A stretch of DNA of 8,830 nt, from contig CAZLRW010000141.1 of assembly GCA_964561925.1 (NCBI GenBank), positions 1-8,830 on the forward strand, given 5' to 3'. The stretch comes from SZUA-430 sp964561925. GTDB taxonomy: Bacteria > Pseudomonadota > Alphaproteobacteria > Micropepsales > Micropepsaceae. Both the position numbers and the translations under genes were made by a program. Each line of letters opens with the position of its first letter. Position 1 is the first letter of the stretch. Of the stretch, positions 1-5,526 are shown one piece after another. The notes under the pieces were generated by a model that was not told the origin of the DNA, did not search any database, and saw only the letters and a list, made by a program, of their open reading frames with translations.

Positions 1-786
1 GCGACCTATACCGGCGCCTTCACGCCGATCCGCGATTGGTTCGCAGGGCTCCCGGAGGCGAAGGCGCGGGGCTACGACCCCGGCCGCTTCTCGTTCAACG
101 TCAAAGGCGGGCGTTGCGAGGCGTGCCAGGGCGACGGCGTCATCAAGATCGAGATGCACTTTTTGCCGGACGTCTACGTGCAATGCGACGTCTGCAAGGG
201 CCACCGCTACAACCGCGAAACGCTCGAGGTGAAGTTCAAGGACAAGTCGATCGCCGACGTGCTCGACATGACCGTCGAAGCCGCCGCCGAATTCTTCAAA
301 GCGGTGCCGAGCGTGCGCGAGAAGATGGAGACCCTCGAACGCGTCGGCCTCGGCTACATCAAAGTCGGCCAGCAAGCGACGACGCTGTCCGGCGGGGAAG
401 CCCAGCGCGTGAAGTTGTCAAAAGAGTTGTCCCGCCGCTCGACCGGCCGCACGCTCTACATCCTCGACGAACCGACTACCGGCCTCCACTTCGACGACGT
501 GCGCAAACTGCTCGATGTGCTGCACGCACTCGTCGAACAGGGCAACACCGTCGTCGTCATCGAGCACAATCTCGAAGTCATCAAGACGGCGGATTGGATC
601 GTGGACTTGGGGCCGGAGGGCGGCGACGGCGGCGGCGAAATCGTGGCCGCCGGCACTCCCGAAGAGGTCGCCAAGACGGCCCGCAGCTACACCGGCCAAT
701 TCCTGAAGCCGCTGTTCAAAGCCCGCAGCGCGCCAAAGTCCGAATTGGCGCAGTCCAAACAGAAACGCATCCGCGCAGCCGAGTGA
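1..786 (+). CDS. uvrA: UvrA, excinuclease ABC subunit A (C-terminal 261 residues, 5' end outside window)
   Basis: UvrA is the ATP-dependent damage-recognition subunit of the cytoplasmic UvrABC nucleotide excision repair complex; it loads UvrB onto lesions. The frame is open from base 1 and ends with TGA at 784-786. Counting from the window edge, a zinc-finger CxxC-x19-CxxC is formed by Cys39, Cys42, Cys62 and Cys65. An ABC signature LSGGEAQRVKL lies at 129-139, Walker B LYILDEPTTGLH at 152-163 and the H-loop histidine (VIEHN) at 189. Together these are the second ATPase half of UvrA. Roughly the first 700 residues are missing because the gene starts left of the window, so this is an edge cut and not a broken gene. 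The C-terminal tail after about residue 240 is basic and of low conservation. The stop lies 4 bases from the end of a convergent toxin remnant, and no terminator hairpin is visible between them. The identity is very secure. Confidence 0.98.
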   Translation, partial: ATYTGAFTPIRDWFAGLPEAKARGYDPGRFSFNVKGGRCEACQGDGVIKIEMHFLPDVYVQCDVCKGHRYNRETLEVKFKDKSIADVLDMTVEAAAEFFKAVPSVREKMETLERVGLGYIKVGQQATTLSGGEAQRVKLSKELSRRSTGRTLYILDEPTTGLHFDDVRKLLDVLHALVEQGNTVVVIEHNLEVIKTADWIVDLGPEGGDGGGEIVAAGTPEEVAKTARSYTGQFLKPLFKARSAPKSELAQSKQKRIRAAE

Positions 787-790
787 CACA

Positions 791-1109
791 TCAACTCAAC
801 TCGACGACGGCGTCCTCGCCAGACAACGCCACCTCTATGCGCGGGAGCGCTGCTTCGAACTTGGGCAACAGCACGTGCTTACGCACATTTCCGAGTCGCA
901 CCCAAACGATGGATGGTCCACCGCCGACGGATCACGAAGTCCTCGTCCTTGGTGACGAGTACCGACTTGCTGTCCTTGGCGTGCGACCAGATGCTGCGGT
1001 CTTGCGCTCCTTAGGGGCCAAGTCGATAGACGTGCTGAGCCTCATGGCCCAAAGCAATCAGCCGCTCCGCGAGCGCCGGTGGCAACTGGGCGTCGACCAG
1101 GAATCTCAA
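791..1109 (-). pseudogene. Decayed PIN-like toxin (DUF5615 type), with one in-frame stop and one frameshift
   Basis: Reading the minus strand from a TTG at 1109-1107, one base after the antitoxin stop, gives LRFLVDAQLPPALAERLIA, then LGHEAQHVYRLGP, then a TAA at 1013-1011. The same frame continues as GAQDRSIWSHAKDSKSVLV and TKDEDFVIR. The family-like sequence then moves to another frame near 925-931 (+1, or loss of 2 bases), giving GGGPSIVWVRLGNVRKHVLL and a tail ending VVELS before TGA at 793-791. The pieces rebuild a protein of about 105 residues with the DUF5615 layout: N-terminal FLVDAQLP acidic motif, central DRSIW, TKDEDF acidic motif, and C-terminal WVRLGN. In intact relatives this predicted PIN-fold nuclease is the toxin partner of DUF433 antitoxins. 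Two separate lesions argue against a simple base-calling error, although the frameshift alone could be one. Family recognition is by motif memory only. The product is presumably inactive. Confidence 0.8.
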
Positions 1110-1110
1110 T

Positions 1111-1338
1111 TCAGGCCGTCACAATAATGGAACGATCCGACTGACGCGCGGCAAACTCAAGCGAGGCCGAGATGTCGTCGTCTTCGAGATAGGGATAGTC
1201 CGTCAATATTTCTTGGCGCGACGCACCGGACGCCAACAACTCGAGCACGTCGGACACGCGAATCCGCATGCCTCGGATGCAGGGCTTTCCGCCACAAACC
1301 TCCGGATCGACTGTGATACGTCCCAACAGATTGCTCAT
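1111..1338 (-). CDS. DUF433-family antitoxin (VapB-like), intact
   Basis: This is a 75-residue protein. It shows the DUF433 hallmark ITVDPEVCGGKPCIRGMRIRV at about residues 8-28, a following helix VSDVLELLASGASRQEIL, and the segment DYPYLEDDDISASLEFAAR. DUF433 proteins have a small winged-helix-like DNA-binding fold and are usually encoded just upstream of a DUF5615/PIN-like toxin; they are predicted to neutralise the toxin and repress the operon. Here the toxin follows with a 1-base gap but is broken, so this is an orphaned antitoxin. The ATG at 1338-1336 is preceded by GAGG only 2 bases away, a tight but usable ribosome binding site. The VOC gene lies 64 bases upstream on the same strand, so read-through transcription is possible. 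The length is normal for the family. The biochemical role is inferred from family context. Confidence 0.9.
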   Translation of the reverse strand: MSNLLGRITVDPEVCGGKPCIRGMRIRVSDVLELLASGASRQEILTDYPYLEDDDISASLEFAARQSDRSIIVTA

Positions 1339-1402
1339 CGCCTCACTCTACACCGCGGGCCGCAACAAGGCCAGATCGGGCTGCAGCACACTGGCGCGTG
1401 CG

Positions 1403-1849
1403 TCAGCCGCCCAACATCTTCGTCCAGCGCTTCTGCATCTCTTGCGGGGTGACGGCTTCCTTCTGCGTCGCGATCATCCATTTGTAGCCGTAGGGATCGG
1501 CGATCTGGCCGGTTCGGTCGCCGTAGAACTCGTCCTTGACTGGCCGCAGCAGCGTTGCGCCCGCTTTCACGGCGCGGTCGACGAACGCATCGACGTCCGC
1601 CACGTAGAGATGCAGCGTCACCGGACAGCCGCCGACGGTTTGCGGGCTGGCGGCGCCGAAGTCGGGGTATTCGTCGGAGAGCATGACGTTGGCGCCGCCG
1701 ATCTTGAGTTCGGCGTGCCCGATCTTGCCCGACGGTTCGGCCAGGCGGAATTGCTCCTTCGCGCCGAACGCTTTCGCATAGAACGCGATGGCGCCCGCGG
1801 CGTCGCGGACGCAGAGATACGGCGTGATCGTCGTTTCCGTGGCGGTCAT
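1403..1849 (-). CDS. VOC-superfamily protein, PhnB/glyoxalase-like
   Basis: This is a 148-residue cytoplasmic protein of the vicinal oxygen chelate fold, with two beta-alpha-beta-beta-beta modules. The first module opens with ITPYLCVRDAAGAIAFYAKA (8-27), followed by FGA and GHAELKIGGANVMLSDE (44-60). The second runs from VTLHLYVADVDAFVDRA (77-93) to FYGDRTGQIADPYGYKW (108-124), a signature of the PhnB-like subgroup. His45 and His80 sit where metal ligands are often found, but the metal and substrate cannot be told from sequence. Members include thiol-transfer enzymes, resistance proteins and many uncharacterised proteins; a true glyoxalase I activity should not be assumed. The ATG at 1849-1847 has GGAGAG at 1859-1854. 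The gene is divergent from a TetR-family gene with a shared 71-base control region, so it is a likely target of that repressor. It is unrelated to the toxin-antitoxin genes downstream. Confidence 0.92.
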   Translation of the reverse strand: MTATETTITPYLCVRDAAGAIAFYAKAFGAKEQFRLAEPSGKIGHAELKIGGANVMLSDEYPDFGAASPQTVGGCPVTLHLYVADVDAFVDRAVKAGATLLRPVKDEFYGDRTGQIADPYGYKWMIATQKEAVTPQEMQKRWTKMLGG

Positions 1850-1872
1850 GGCTCTCTCCGTTCATTTCATCT

Positions 1873-1898
1873 TTACGTGACGTAACGTAACGTATATT
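1873..1898. promoter_or_regulatory. Candidate TetR operator overlapping a promoter (four ACGT units, 5-base period)
   Basis: ACGT occurs at 1875, 1880, 1885 and 1890, exactly 5 bases apart. Bases 1873-1885 read TTACGTGACGTAA, a perfect odd palindrome centred on 1879. A second overlapping copy, ACGTAACGT, is centred on 1884 and again on 1889. The site abuts TATATT (1893-1898), a good -10 hexamer for the tetR-like gene; no clear -35 is seen at the expected distance. AGGAG at 1911-1915 is its ribosome binding site, 5 bases before the ATG. TetR proteins commonly bind such palindromes in divergent gaps to repress themselves and the neighbour, so the site is inferred to control both flanking genes. 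Binding is not demonstrated. Confidence 0.65.
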
Positions 1899-1920
1899 CT
1901 TCGTTTGTCAAGGAGCTTCG

Positions 1921-2505
1921 ATGAGCGAACACGAACGGCGGCCGCGCGGGCGCCCGCGCAGCGCAGACGCCCGCGCCGCGATCCTGCGCGCGGCACGTGC
2001 GCTGTTGAACGACGGCGGGATCACGTCCGTCACGATGGAAGGGATCGCGGCGCGCGCCGGCGTCGGCAAGCCCACGATCTATCGCTCGTGGCCGAACGCG
2101 CACGCCGTTGCGATGGCCGCGCTCATGGAAGCGGAGGATGCACCGCCGAAGCTCGCGCGCACCCGCTCGGCGCTCGCCGACCTCAAACGGCAACTGCGCG
2201 GCGTTGCCGAGGTCTTCGCCTCGCGCATGGGACGGCAAGTGACGTCGATGATCGCCGCCGCTTCGGCCGACAGCGAACTCTCGAAGGTGTTCCGCAACCA
2301 CTTCATTCTGGCGCGGCGCGAAGAGGGACGCGCCATCATCGCGCGCGCGATCCAGGCCCGCGAGATCAGCGCCAAGATCGACGTCGAGGTCGCGCTCGAC
2401 ATGATCTATGGCCCCCTCTTCTACCGCCTGCTCATGGGCCATGCCCCCCTCGACGGGACGTTCACGGATGCGGTCGTCGACCACGCACTCCGCGGTTTGA
2501 AATAG
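1921..2505 (+). CDS. TetR/AcrR-family transcriptional regulator
   Basis: This is a 194-residue DNA-binding regulator. The basic N-terminal arm RRPRGRPRSADARAAIL is followed by the TetR helix-turn-helix, with MEGIAARAGVGKPTIYRSW at residues 39-57. The C-terminal ligand-binding half (about 75-194) contains DSELSKVFRNHFILARREEG, then IYGPLFYRLLMGHAPLDGTF, and ends HALRGLK. That pattern matches the TetR C-terminal subfamily found in repressors with an RxGRPR arm (PF16859-like, from memory). The ligand is unknown. AGGAG at 1911-1915 fixes the ATG start. It is divergent from the VOC gene and probably autoregulates through the ACGT repeats between them. An open frame overlapping it on the same strand, in the frame of the next gene, is a GC-rich shadow. 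The family is secure; the regulon is inferred. Confidence 0.95.
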   Translation: MSEHERRPRGRPRSADARAAILRAARALLNDGGITSVTMEGIAARAGVGKPTIYRSWPNAHAVAMAALMEAEDAPPKLARTRSALADLKRQLRGVAEVFASRMGRQVTSMIAAASADSELSKVFRNHFILARREEGRAIIARAIQAREISAKIDVEVALDMIYGPLFYRLLMGHAPLDGTFTDAVVDHALRGLK

Positions 2506-2552
2506 CGGAAATCCGTCCGCCGTCCGGACGCAACACCCGCCCGATTTGTGCA

Positions 2553-2577
2553 CGCCGCCGCTTGCCATGCGGCGGCG
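2553..2577. other. GC-only inverted repeat between the tetR-like and FecR-domain genes
   Basis: A perfect 9-base stem, CGCCGCCGC (2553-2561) and GCGGCGGCG (2569-2577), encloses the 7-base loop TTGCCAT. A smaller stem lies upstream: CGTCCG (2514-2519) with CGGACG (2525-2530). The RNA would fold stably just after the tetR-like stop at 2505. No T-tract follows, so a classical intrinsic terminator is not supported; it could be a weak terminator, an mRNA 3'-end stabiliser or a chance product of high GC. No promoter for the downstream gene could be recognised in this 113-base gap. Confidence 0.4.
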
Positions 2578-2618
2578 GCTCCGCTCCTATCGCCGCTGCA
2601 AAGAGGGGCCGCGGGCAC

Positions 2619-3302
2619 ATGCACCTGACAAGACGCCATGCACTGATGGCCTCGGCGGCTTTCGCCGCCGTCGCGGGACGAGCGACGATCGCGCGTGCGG
2701 CCGACGGCATCGGCGCCGTCGAAAAGGTCGCGAACGAAGCATGGGGCACGCTGGCGGGCGCGAGCCGGATTGTGCTGACCGAAGCCGCCGCCGTCTTCCG
2801 CAGTCAGAAGATCGAAACCGGCGACGACAGCGCCGCCGCCATCCGCTTCATCGATGCCTCGAAGCTGACGCTCGGCGCGAACGCGAATGCCGTCATCGAC
2901 GAATATGTATTCGCGGGCGAGGCCAGCCGCGCGACGACGACGTTGGCCAAGGGCGCGTTCCGGTTCATCTCCGGCCAAATGCCCGAGAAGAACATGCGCA
3001 TCAAAACGCCGACCGTCACGATCGGCATCCGCGGCACGGAACTGAAGATCGACGTCTACGAAGACGGATCGACCGAATTGTCGACGGTCGAGGGTGCGGC
3101 CAACATCGTCTCGAACGTCACGAACCAGGCGCTCGACATCCTTGCCGGACAGTCGGTCAGTTGTGACGCGAACGGCGTTCTCGGCATCATCCGCGACTTC
3201 ATCCACAAGTCGAAGGACGAGGCGATCGAGCGTGGGATGAGCGAGATCCGCTCGCGTATCCCCATCCCGGTTCCGATCGATATTCCCAATCCGTTCCGCT
3301 GA
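2619..3302 (+). CDS. Tat-exported FecR-domain protein
   Basis: This is a 227-residue protein. The N-terminus MHLTRRHALMASAAFAAVAG has twin arginines at 5-6 and a hydrophobic stretch to about residue 26, consistent with a Tat signal cleaved near ARAADG. The mature part is a FecR domain: GASRIVLTEAAAVFRSQKIE, then AIRFIDASKLTLGANANAVI, then LAKGAFRFISGQ, then the diagnostic TPTVTIGIRGTE at 130-141. The C-terminal tail is Pro/Ile rich (IPIPVPIDIPNPFR). Classic FecR is an inner-membrane protein passing a ferric-citrate signal to sigma factor FecI through an N-terminal cytoplasmic region. This protein has no such region, and no FecI or TonB receptor is encoded nearby, so it is more likely a periplasmic FecR-fold protein of unknown role. 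The ATG at 2619 is preceded by AAAGAGGGG (2600-2608) at a somewhat long spacing. Its stop is 1 base from the stop of the convergent membrane-protein gene. Confidence 0.88.
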   Translation: MHLTRRHALMASAAFAAVAGRATIARAADGIGAVEKVANEAWGTLAGASRIVLTEAAAVFRSQKIETGDDSAAAIRFIDASKLTLGANANAVIDEYVFAGEASRATTTLAKGAFRFISGQMPEKNMRIKTPTVTIGIRGTELKIDVYEDGSTELSTVEGAANIVSNVTNQALDILAGQSVSCDANGVLGIIRDFIHKSKDEAIERGMSEIRSRIPIPVPIDIPNPFR

Positions 3303-3303
3303 G

Positions 3304-4230
3304 TCAGGCGATCAGGTCCTGATCCTGGTCTTCGGTGAGGGCCTTGTAGCTGAACGACATCGCCGCGATGAACAGCGTCACGCCGACCACGAGATAGACC
3401 GCGATCGACACGGCCGCGGGGACCGCGAGCACGACGATGCCGAGCGCGCCCGCTTCGTTGCTCACGAACGTCGCCGCCACCATCGCGGCAACCGCCGCCG
3501 CCAGGACGGCCACCATCGCCAGGATGAGCACATAGGCAAGGATCGTGGTCACGATCCAAAAGCCGATGAGGCGCATCACGTTGCCGCGGGTCACAACCCA
3601 CGAGCGGACGAAGGACAACCGCTCCTCCGCCACGATGATCGGGAACACAAGACCGAAGCGGGCGAGCGCTGCAAACCCGAACAGAACCGACAGGAACACC
3701 GCAATTCCAAGCCGCTGGTCGCCGAGAATTTCCTTGAACGGGGCATCTTTGTTCGCGATTTCCGCCGCTGCGACCAGAATGGTCTTACCTTCATAAGTGG
3801 CGACATAGTGCAGGTGCGCCGCGATAGGCGCCGCGAACGCCAGGCCGACGAGAATGAAGTAGCCGAACCAGGCAAGGATGTAGCGGAACTCTTCGCCCGT
3901 GAAGCGCCAGTAGAAGTAGACCCCTGGCTGCACGTCGTCGCGCAGGATGATGCGATGGACGGCGATCGCGATCACTGCGCCCAAAACGAGCGAGGCGATG
4001 ACATTTAGCGCTTCAAGCACCCAGTAGAGCGAGTTTTGATGGAGCGCCTCCAACTTCGTTTCGTCCGGCGGAAAGCCCGCATGGCCGAACTCGTAGACCG
4101 CCGGCAGCAACGCGATCGCGATCGACAGCAGCGTCGGCAGCCAGATCAGCCGCAGCAACGTGAAGAAGCGCCGTTCGACGACGAAGCCGAACGTGCGCCC
4201 GACGGTGCGAAACACAGGAAGTTTGTTCAT
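3304..4230 (-). CDS. Multi-pass membrane protein, paralogue of the adjacent 4401-5324 gene
   Basis: This is a 308-residue inner-membrane protein of unknown function. It starts MNKLPVFRTVGRTFGFVVER. Hydrophobic segments lie at about 24-46, 70-94, 117-140, 175-200, 218-254 and 262-292, suggesting about six or seven membrane spans. A soluble loop of about 35 residues (141-174) separates spans 3 and 4. The segment PIIVAEERLSFVRSWVVTRG (197-216) is shared in pattern with its neighbour and resembles the E-x-L-x-x-x-RSW-x-x-T-x-G stretch in integral-membrane families such as the GPDPase membrane domain (PF10110-like). That similarity is weak and by eye. The ATG at 4230-4228 has GGGGGAG about 7 bases upstream; longer in-frame extensions to 4458 lack such support and would overlap the paralogue. 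The end DQDQDLIA is encoded by a near-repeat. No enzyme motif was seen. Confidence 0.85.
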   Translation of the reverse strand: MNKLPVFRTVGRTFGFVVERRFFTLLRLIWLPTLLSIAIALLPAVYEFGHAGFPPDETKLEALHQNSLYWVLEALNVIASLVLGAVIAIAVHRIILRDDVQPGVYFYWRFTGEEFRYILAWFGYFILVGLAFAAPIAAHLHYVATYEGKTILVAAAEIANKDAPFKEILGDQRLGIAVFLSVLFGFAALARFGLVFPIIVAEERLSFVRSWVVTRGNVMRLIGFWIVTTILAYVLILAMVAVLAAAVAAMVAATFVSNEAGALGIVVLAVPAAVSIAVYLVVGVTLFIAAMSFSYKALTEDQDQDLIA

Positions 4231-4400
4231 GCCACGGCTCCCCCAAGCCTCAAGCGCGCATCCGAGCCCCCTCCGGATGCAGGGCAAGCATAAACCGGGA
4301 CAAGTCGTGCCAATGTGTCCCTGAAGTCTCAGCTCAATCGAATTAAGCCTGTCACAAAAGCCGAAGACCGCGGATTCAGTAGATCCGGCACCTTTCCTTT
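4231..4400. other. Gap between the two membrane-protein genes, with an inverted repeat and possible minus-strand promoter
   Basis: This 170-base stretch is less GC-rich by eye than the flanking genes and has no plausible coding frame. It contains GGGACA (4297-4302) and TGTCCC (4316-4321), a 6-base inverted repeat 13 bases apart. On the minus strand TTGGCA (4313-4308) and TATGCT (4292-4287) could be -35 and -10 boxes for the gene ending at 3304, but the 15-base spacer is short. The downstream membrane gene may therefore have its own promoter and not rely only on read-through from its paralogue. No terminator with a T-tract was found. Confidence 0.3.
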
Positions 4401-5324
4401 CTAAGGCGTCCGTTCGCCGGCAAGCGCATTGTAGGCGCTGCCGGTGACGCCGGCCCACAGCGCGGTCTGGACCACATTGCCCACGAAACCAAGCACGGTG
4501 ACCTCAAGCCAGTGCTTCTGCATCGCCTGCATGAAGCCGAGCTGCCAGTCTTCGATCGCCTTCTGGAACGCCTCGCCGGCCGCCTTCGCCGCGTCTGCGG
4601 TCTTGGCCGGATCGCCCTCGGCGCCCATCGCAGGGAATGCGGGCAACGCCGGCAAGTCTGCGCCCAGGACCAAGCCGAGCAGGGTCCACATCACGGCCGC
4701 GAACGGAACGAACGTCATCAGGAAGACCAGCAACATTCGAAACGCGCTGCCCTTCGTGAGTTCCCACGACCGCTCGACGCCCAGCGACCTTTCGGCCACG
4801 ACGACGGGGGCGATCAGCGACAGGCGCAACGGCACCCAGATCGCAACGAAGATCAGCGCCGCGACGCCCGCCAACATGACGATGCTCAGAACGGGGGTGG
4901 CCGCGGTCATCGCCGCGAGCAGGCCGAAGACCAGACCGATCGCGATCGCTGCCGCAACCAGTGCGATGAACAGCAACAGCGACACCGCGATCAGCCGCAG
5001 TTCCGCCCCGCCAAGCCACAGGTAGACGAAGAGGCCGGGCTTGCGATCGCCGAACACGACGACCTGAAGCAGAACCACGGTCGCGATGATGCCCGCCACG
5101 AACGACACGATACCCGTCAGCATCTGCAAGGGCATGTACTGCATCATCGCCGACGGATCGTCCTTGGCCTGGATCGAGGCCTGCATGATTTCGGCGCCGT
5201 AGACGTAAGACAGCCCCGTCGCCAGCAGCAGCGGCGCCCAGGCCAGCCGCACGATCGTGCCGAACTCGCCGAGCAAGAAGCCATAGGCCCGCGACACGGT
5301 GCCCAAAACCGGAATCCTGTTCAT
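4401..5324 (-). CDS. Multi-pass membrane protein, paralogue of the adjacent 3304-4230 gene
   Basis: This is a 307-residue inner-membrane protein of unknown function. It begins MNRIPVLGTVSRAYGFLLGE, aligning by eye with the start of the 3304-4230 protein. Hydrophobic segments lie at about 24-43, 68-92, 108-139, 143-170, 196-222 and 272-296. Before the last span there is a soluble Ala/Lys-rich loop (about 223-270) with helical character. The conserved stretch PVVVAERSLGVERSWELTKG (173-192) corresponds to the neighbour's 197-216, and the C-terminal SAYNALAGERTP echoes its FSYKALTEDQ. The ATG at 5324-5322 is preceded by AAGGGG about 6 bases upstream, which decides the start over longer frames reaching 5435. 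The gene is divergent from the PhoD-type phosphatase. The pair probably arose by tandem duplication followed by loop divergence: the soluble insert is in a different loop in each. No catalytic motif was recognised. Confidence 0.86.
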   Translation of the reverse strand: MNRIPVLGTVSRAYGFLLGEFGTIVRLAWAPLLLATGLSYVYGAEIMQASIQAKDDPSAMMQYMPLQMLTGIVSFVAGIIATVVLLQVVVFGDRKPGLFVYLWLGGAELRLIAVSLLLFIALVAAAIAIGLVFGLLAAMTAATPVLSIVMLAGVAALIFVAIWVPLRLSLIAPVVVAERSLGVERSWELTKGSAFRMLLVFLMTFVPFAAVMWTLLGLVLGADLPALPAFPAMGAEGDPAKTADAAKAAGEAFQKAIEDWQLGFMQAMQKHWLEVTVLGFVGNVVQTALWAGVTGSAYNALAGERTP

Positions 5325-5526
5325 TCGTTCCCCTTCGACAATTCGCCCGTTCGGCGAGAGACCGGCGGCGCAACGCGCGGGCCGCGGGAGAATACCCCAC
5401 AGGCGCAAGATCGAACCAGGGCGCGGATGCCCCACCTGTTCGTCTTTCGCGGTCGTCCGGCCTCACCGGCTGAGGATAGAATGGGCTAGCGTGCGGCCCG
5501 ACTCACGATCTCGTCAACGAAAGCGC
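5325..5526. promoter_or_regulatory. Divergent control region between the membrane-protein and phoD genes
   Basis: This 202-base gap must hold the promoters for both directions. For phoD, TAGAAT (5477-5482) is a plausible -10 box, but no good -35 lies 16-18 bases upstream. A small hairpin, CCTCA (5461-5465) and TGAGG (5471-5475), lies just before it. On the minus strand TATTCT (5396-5391) is a weak -10 candidate. No Pho box (direct CTGTCAT-like repeats) could be found, so PhoB control of the phosphatase is not supported by this sequence. All assignments here are tentative. Confidence 0.3.

Noticed and set aside
36..1127. 363-codon plus-strand frame overlapping uvrA
   Set aside because: It is an Arg-rich shadow frame; UvrA zinc-finger and ATPase motifs lie in the frame starting at base 1.
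1339..1402. Possible small gene or RNA between the VOC and DUF433 genes
   Set aside because: The gap is only 64 bases, with no start codon plus ribosome-site combination other than that of DUF433 and no notable fold.
1905..3302. One continuous 465-codon plus-strand frame covering the TetR region and the FecR-domain gene
   Set aside because: Its first part runs in the wrong frame through the TetR gene and gives low-complexity Arg-rich sequence. Only from the ATG at 2619 does it look like a real protein with a Tat leader and FecR domain.
4306..4321. Possible sigma-54 promoter (TTGGCACG on the minus strand)
   Set aside because: The -24-like element is present, but the required GC of the -12 element 10 bases later is absent (CC instead).
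5491..5526. Upstream GTG start for phoD adding 12 residues
   Set aside because: GAGGAT lies 13 bases away, which is too far, and the ATG at 5527 already gives a normal Tat leader. It remains possible but is less likely.
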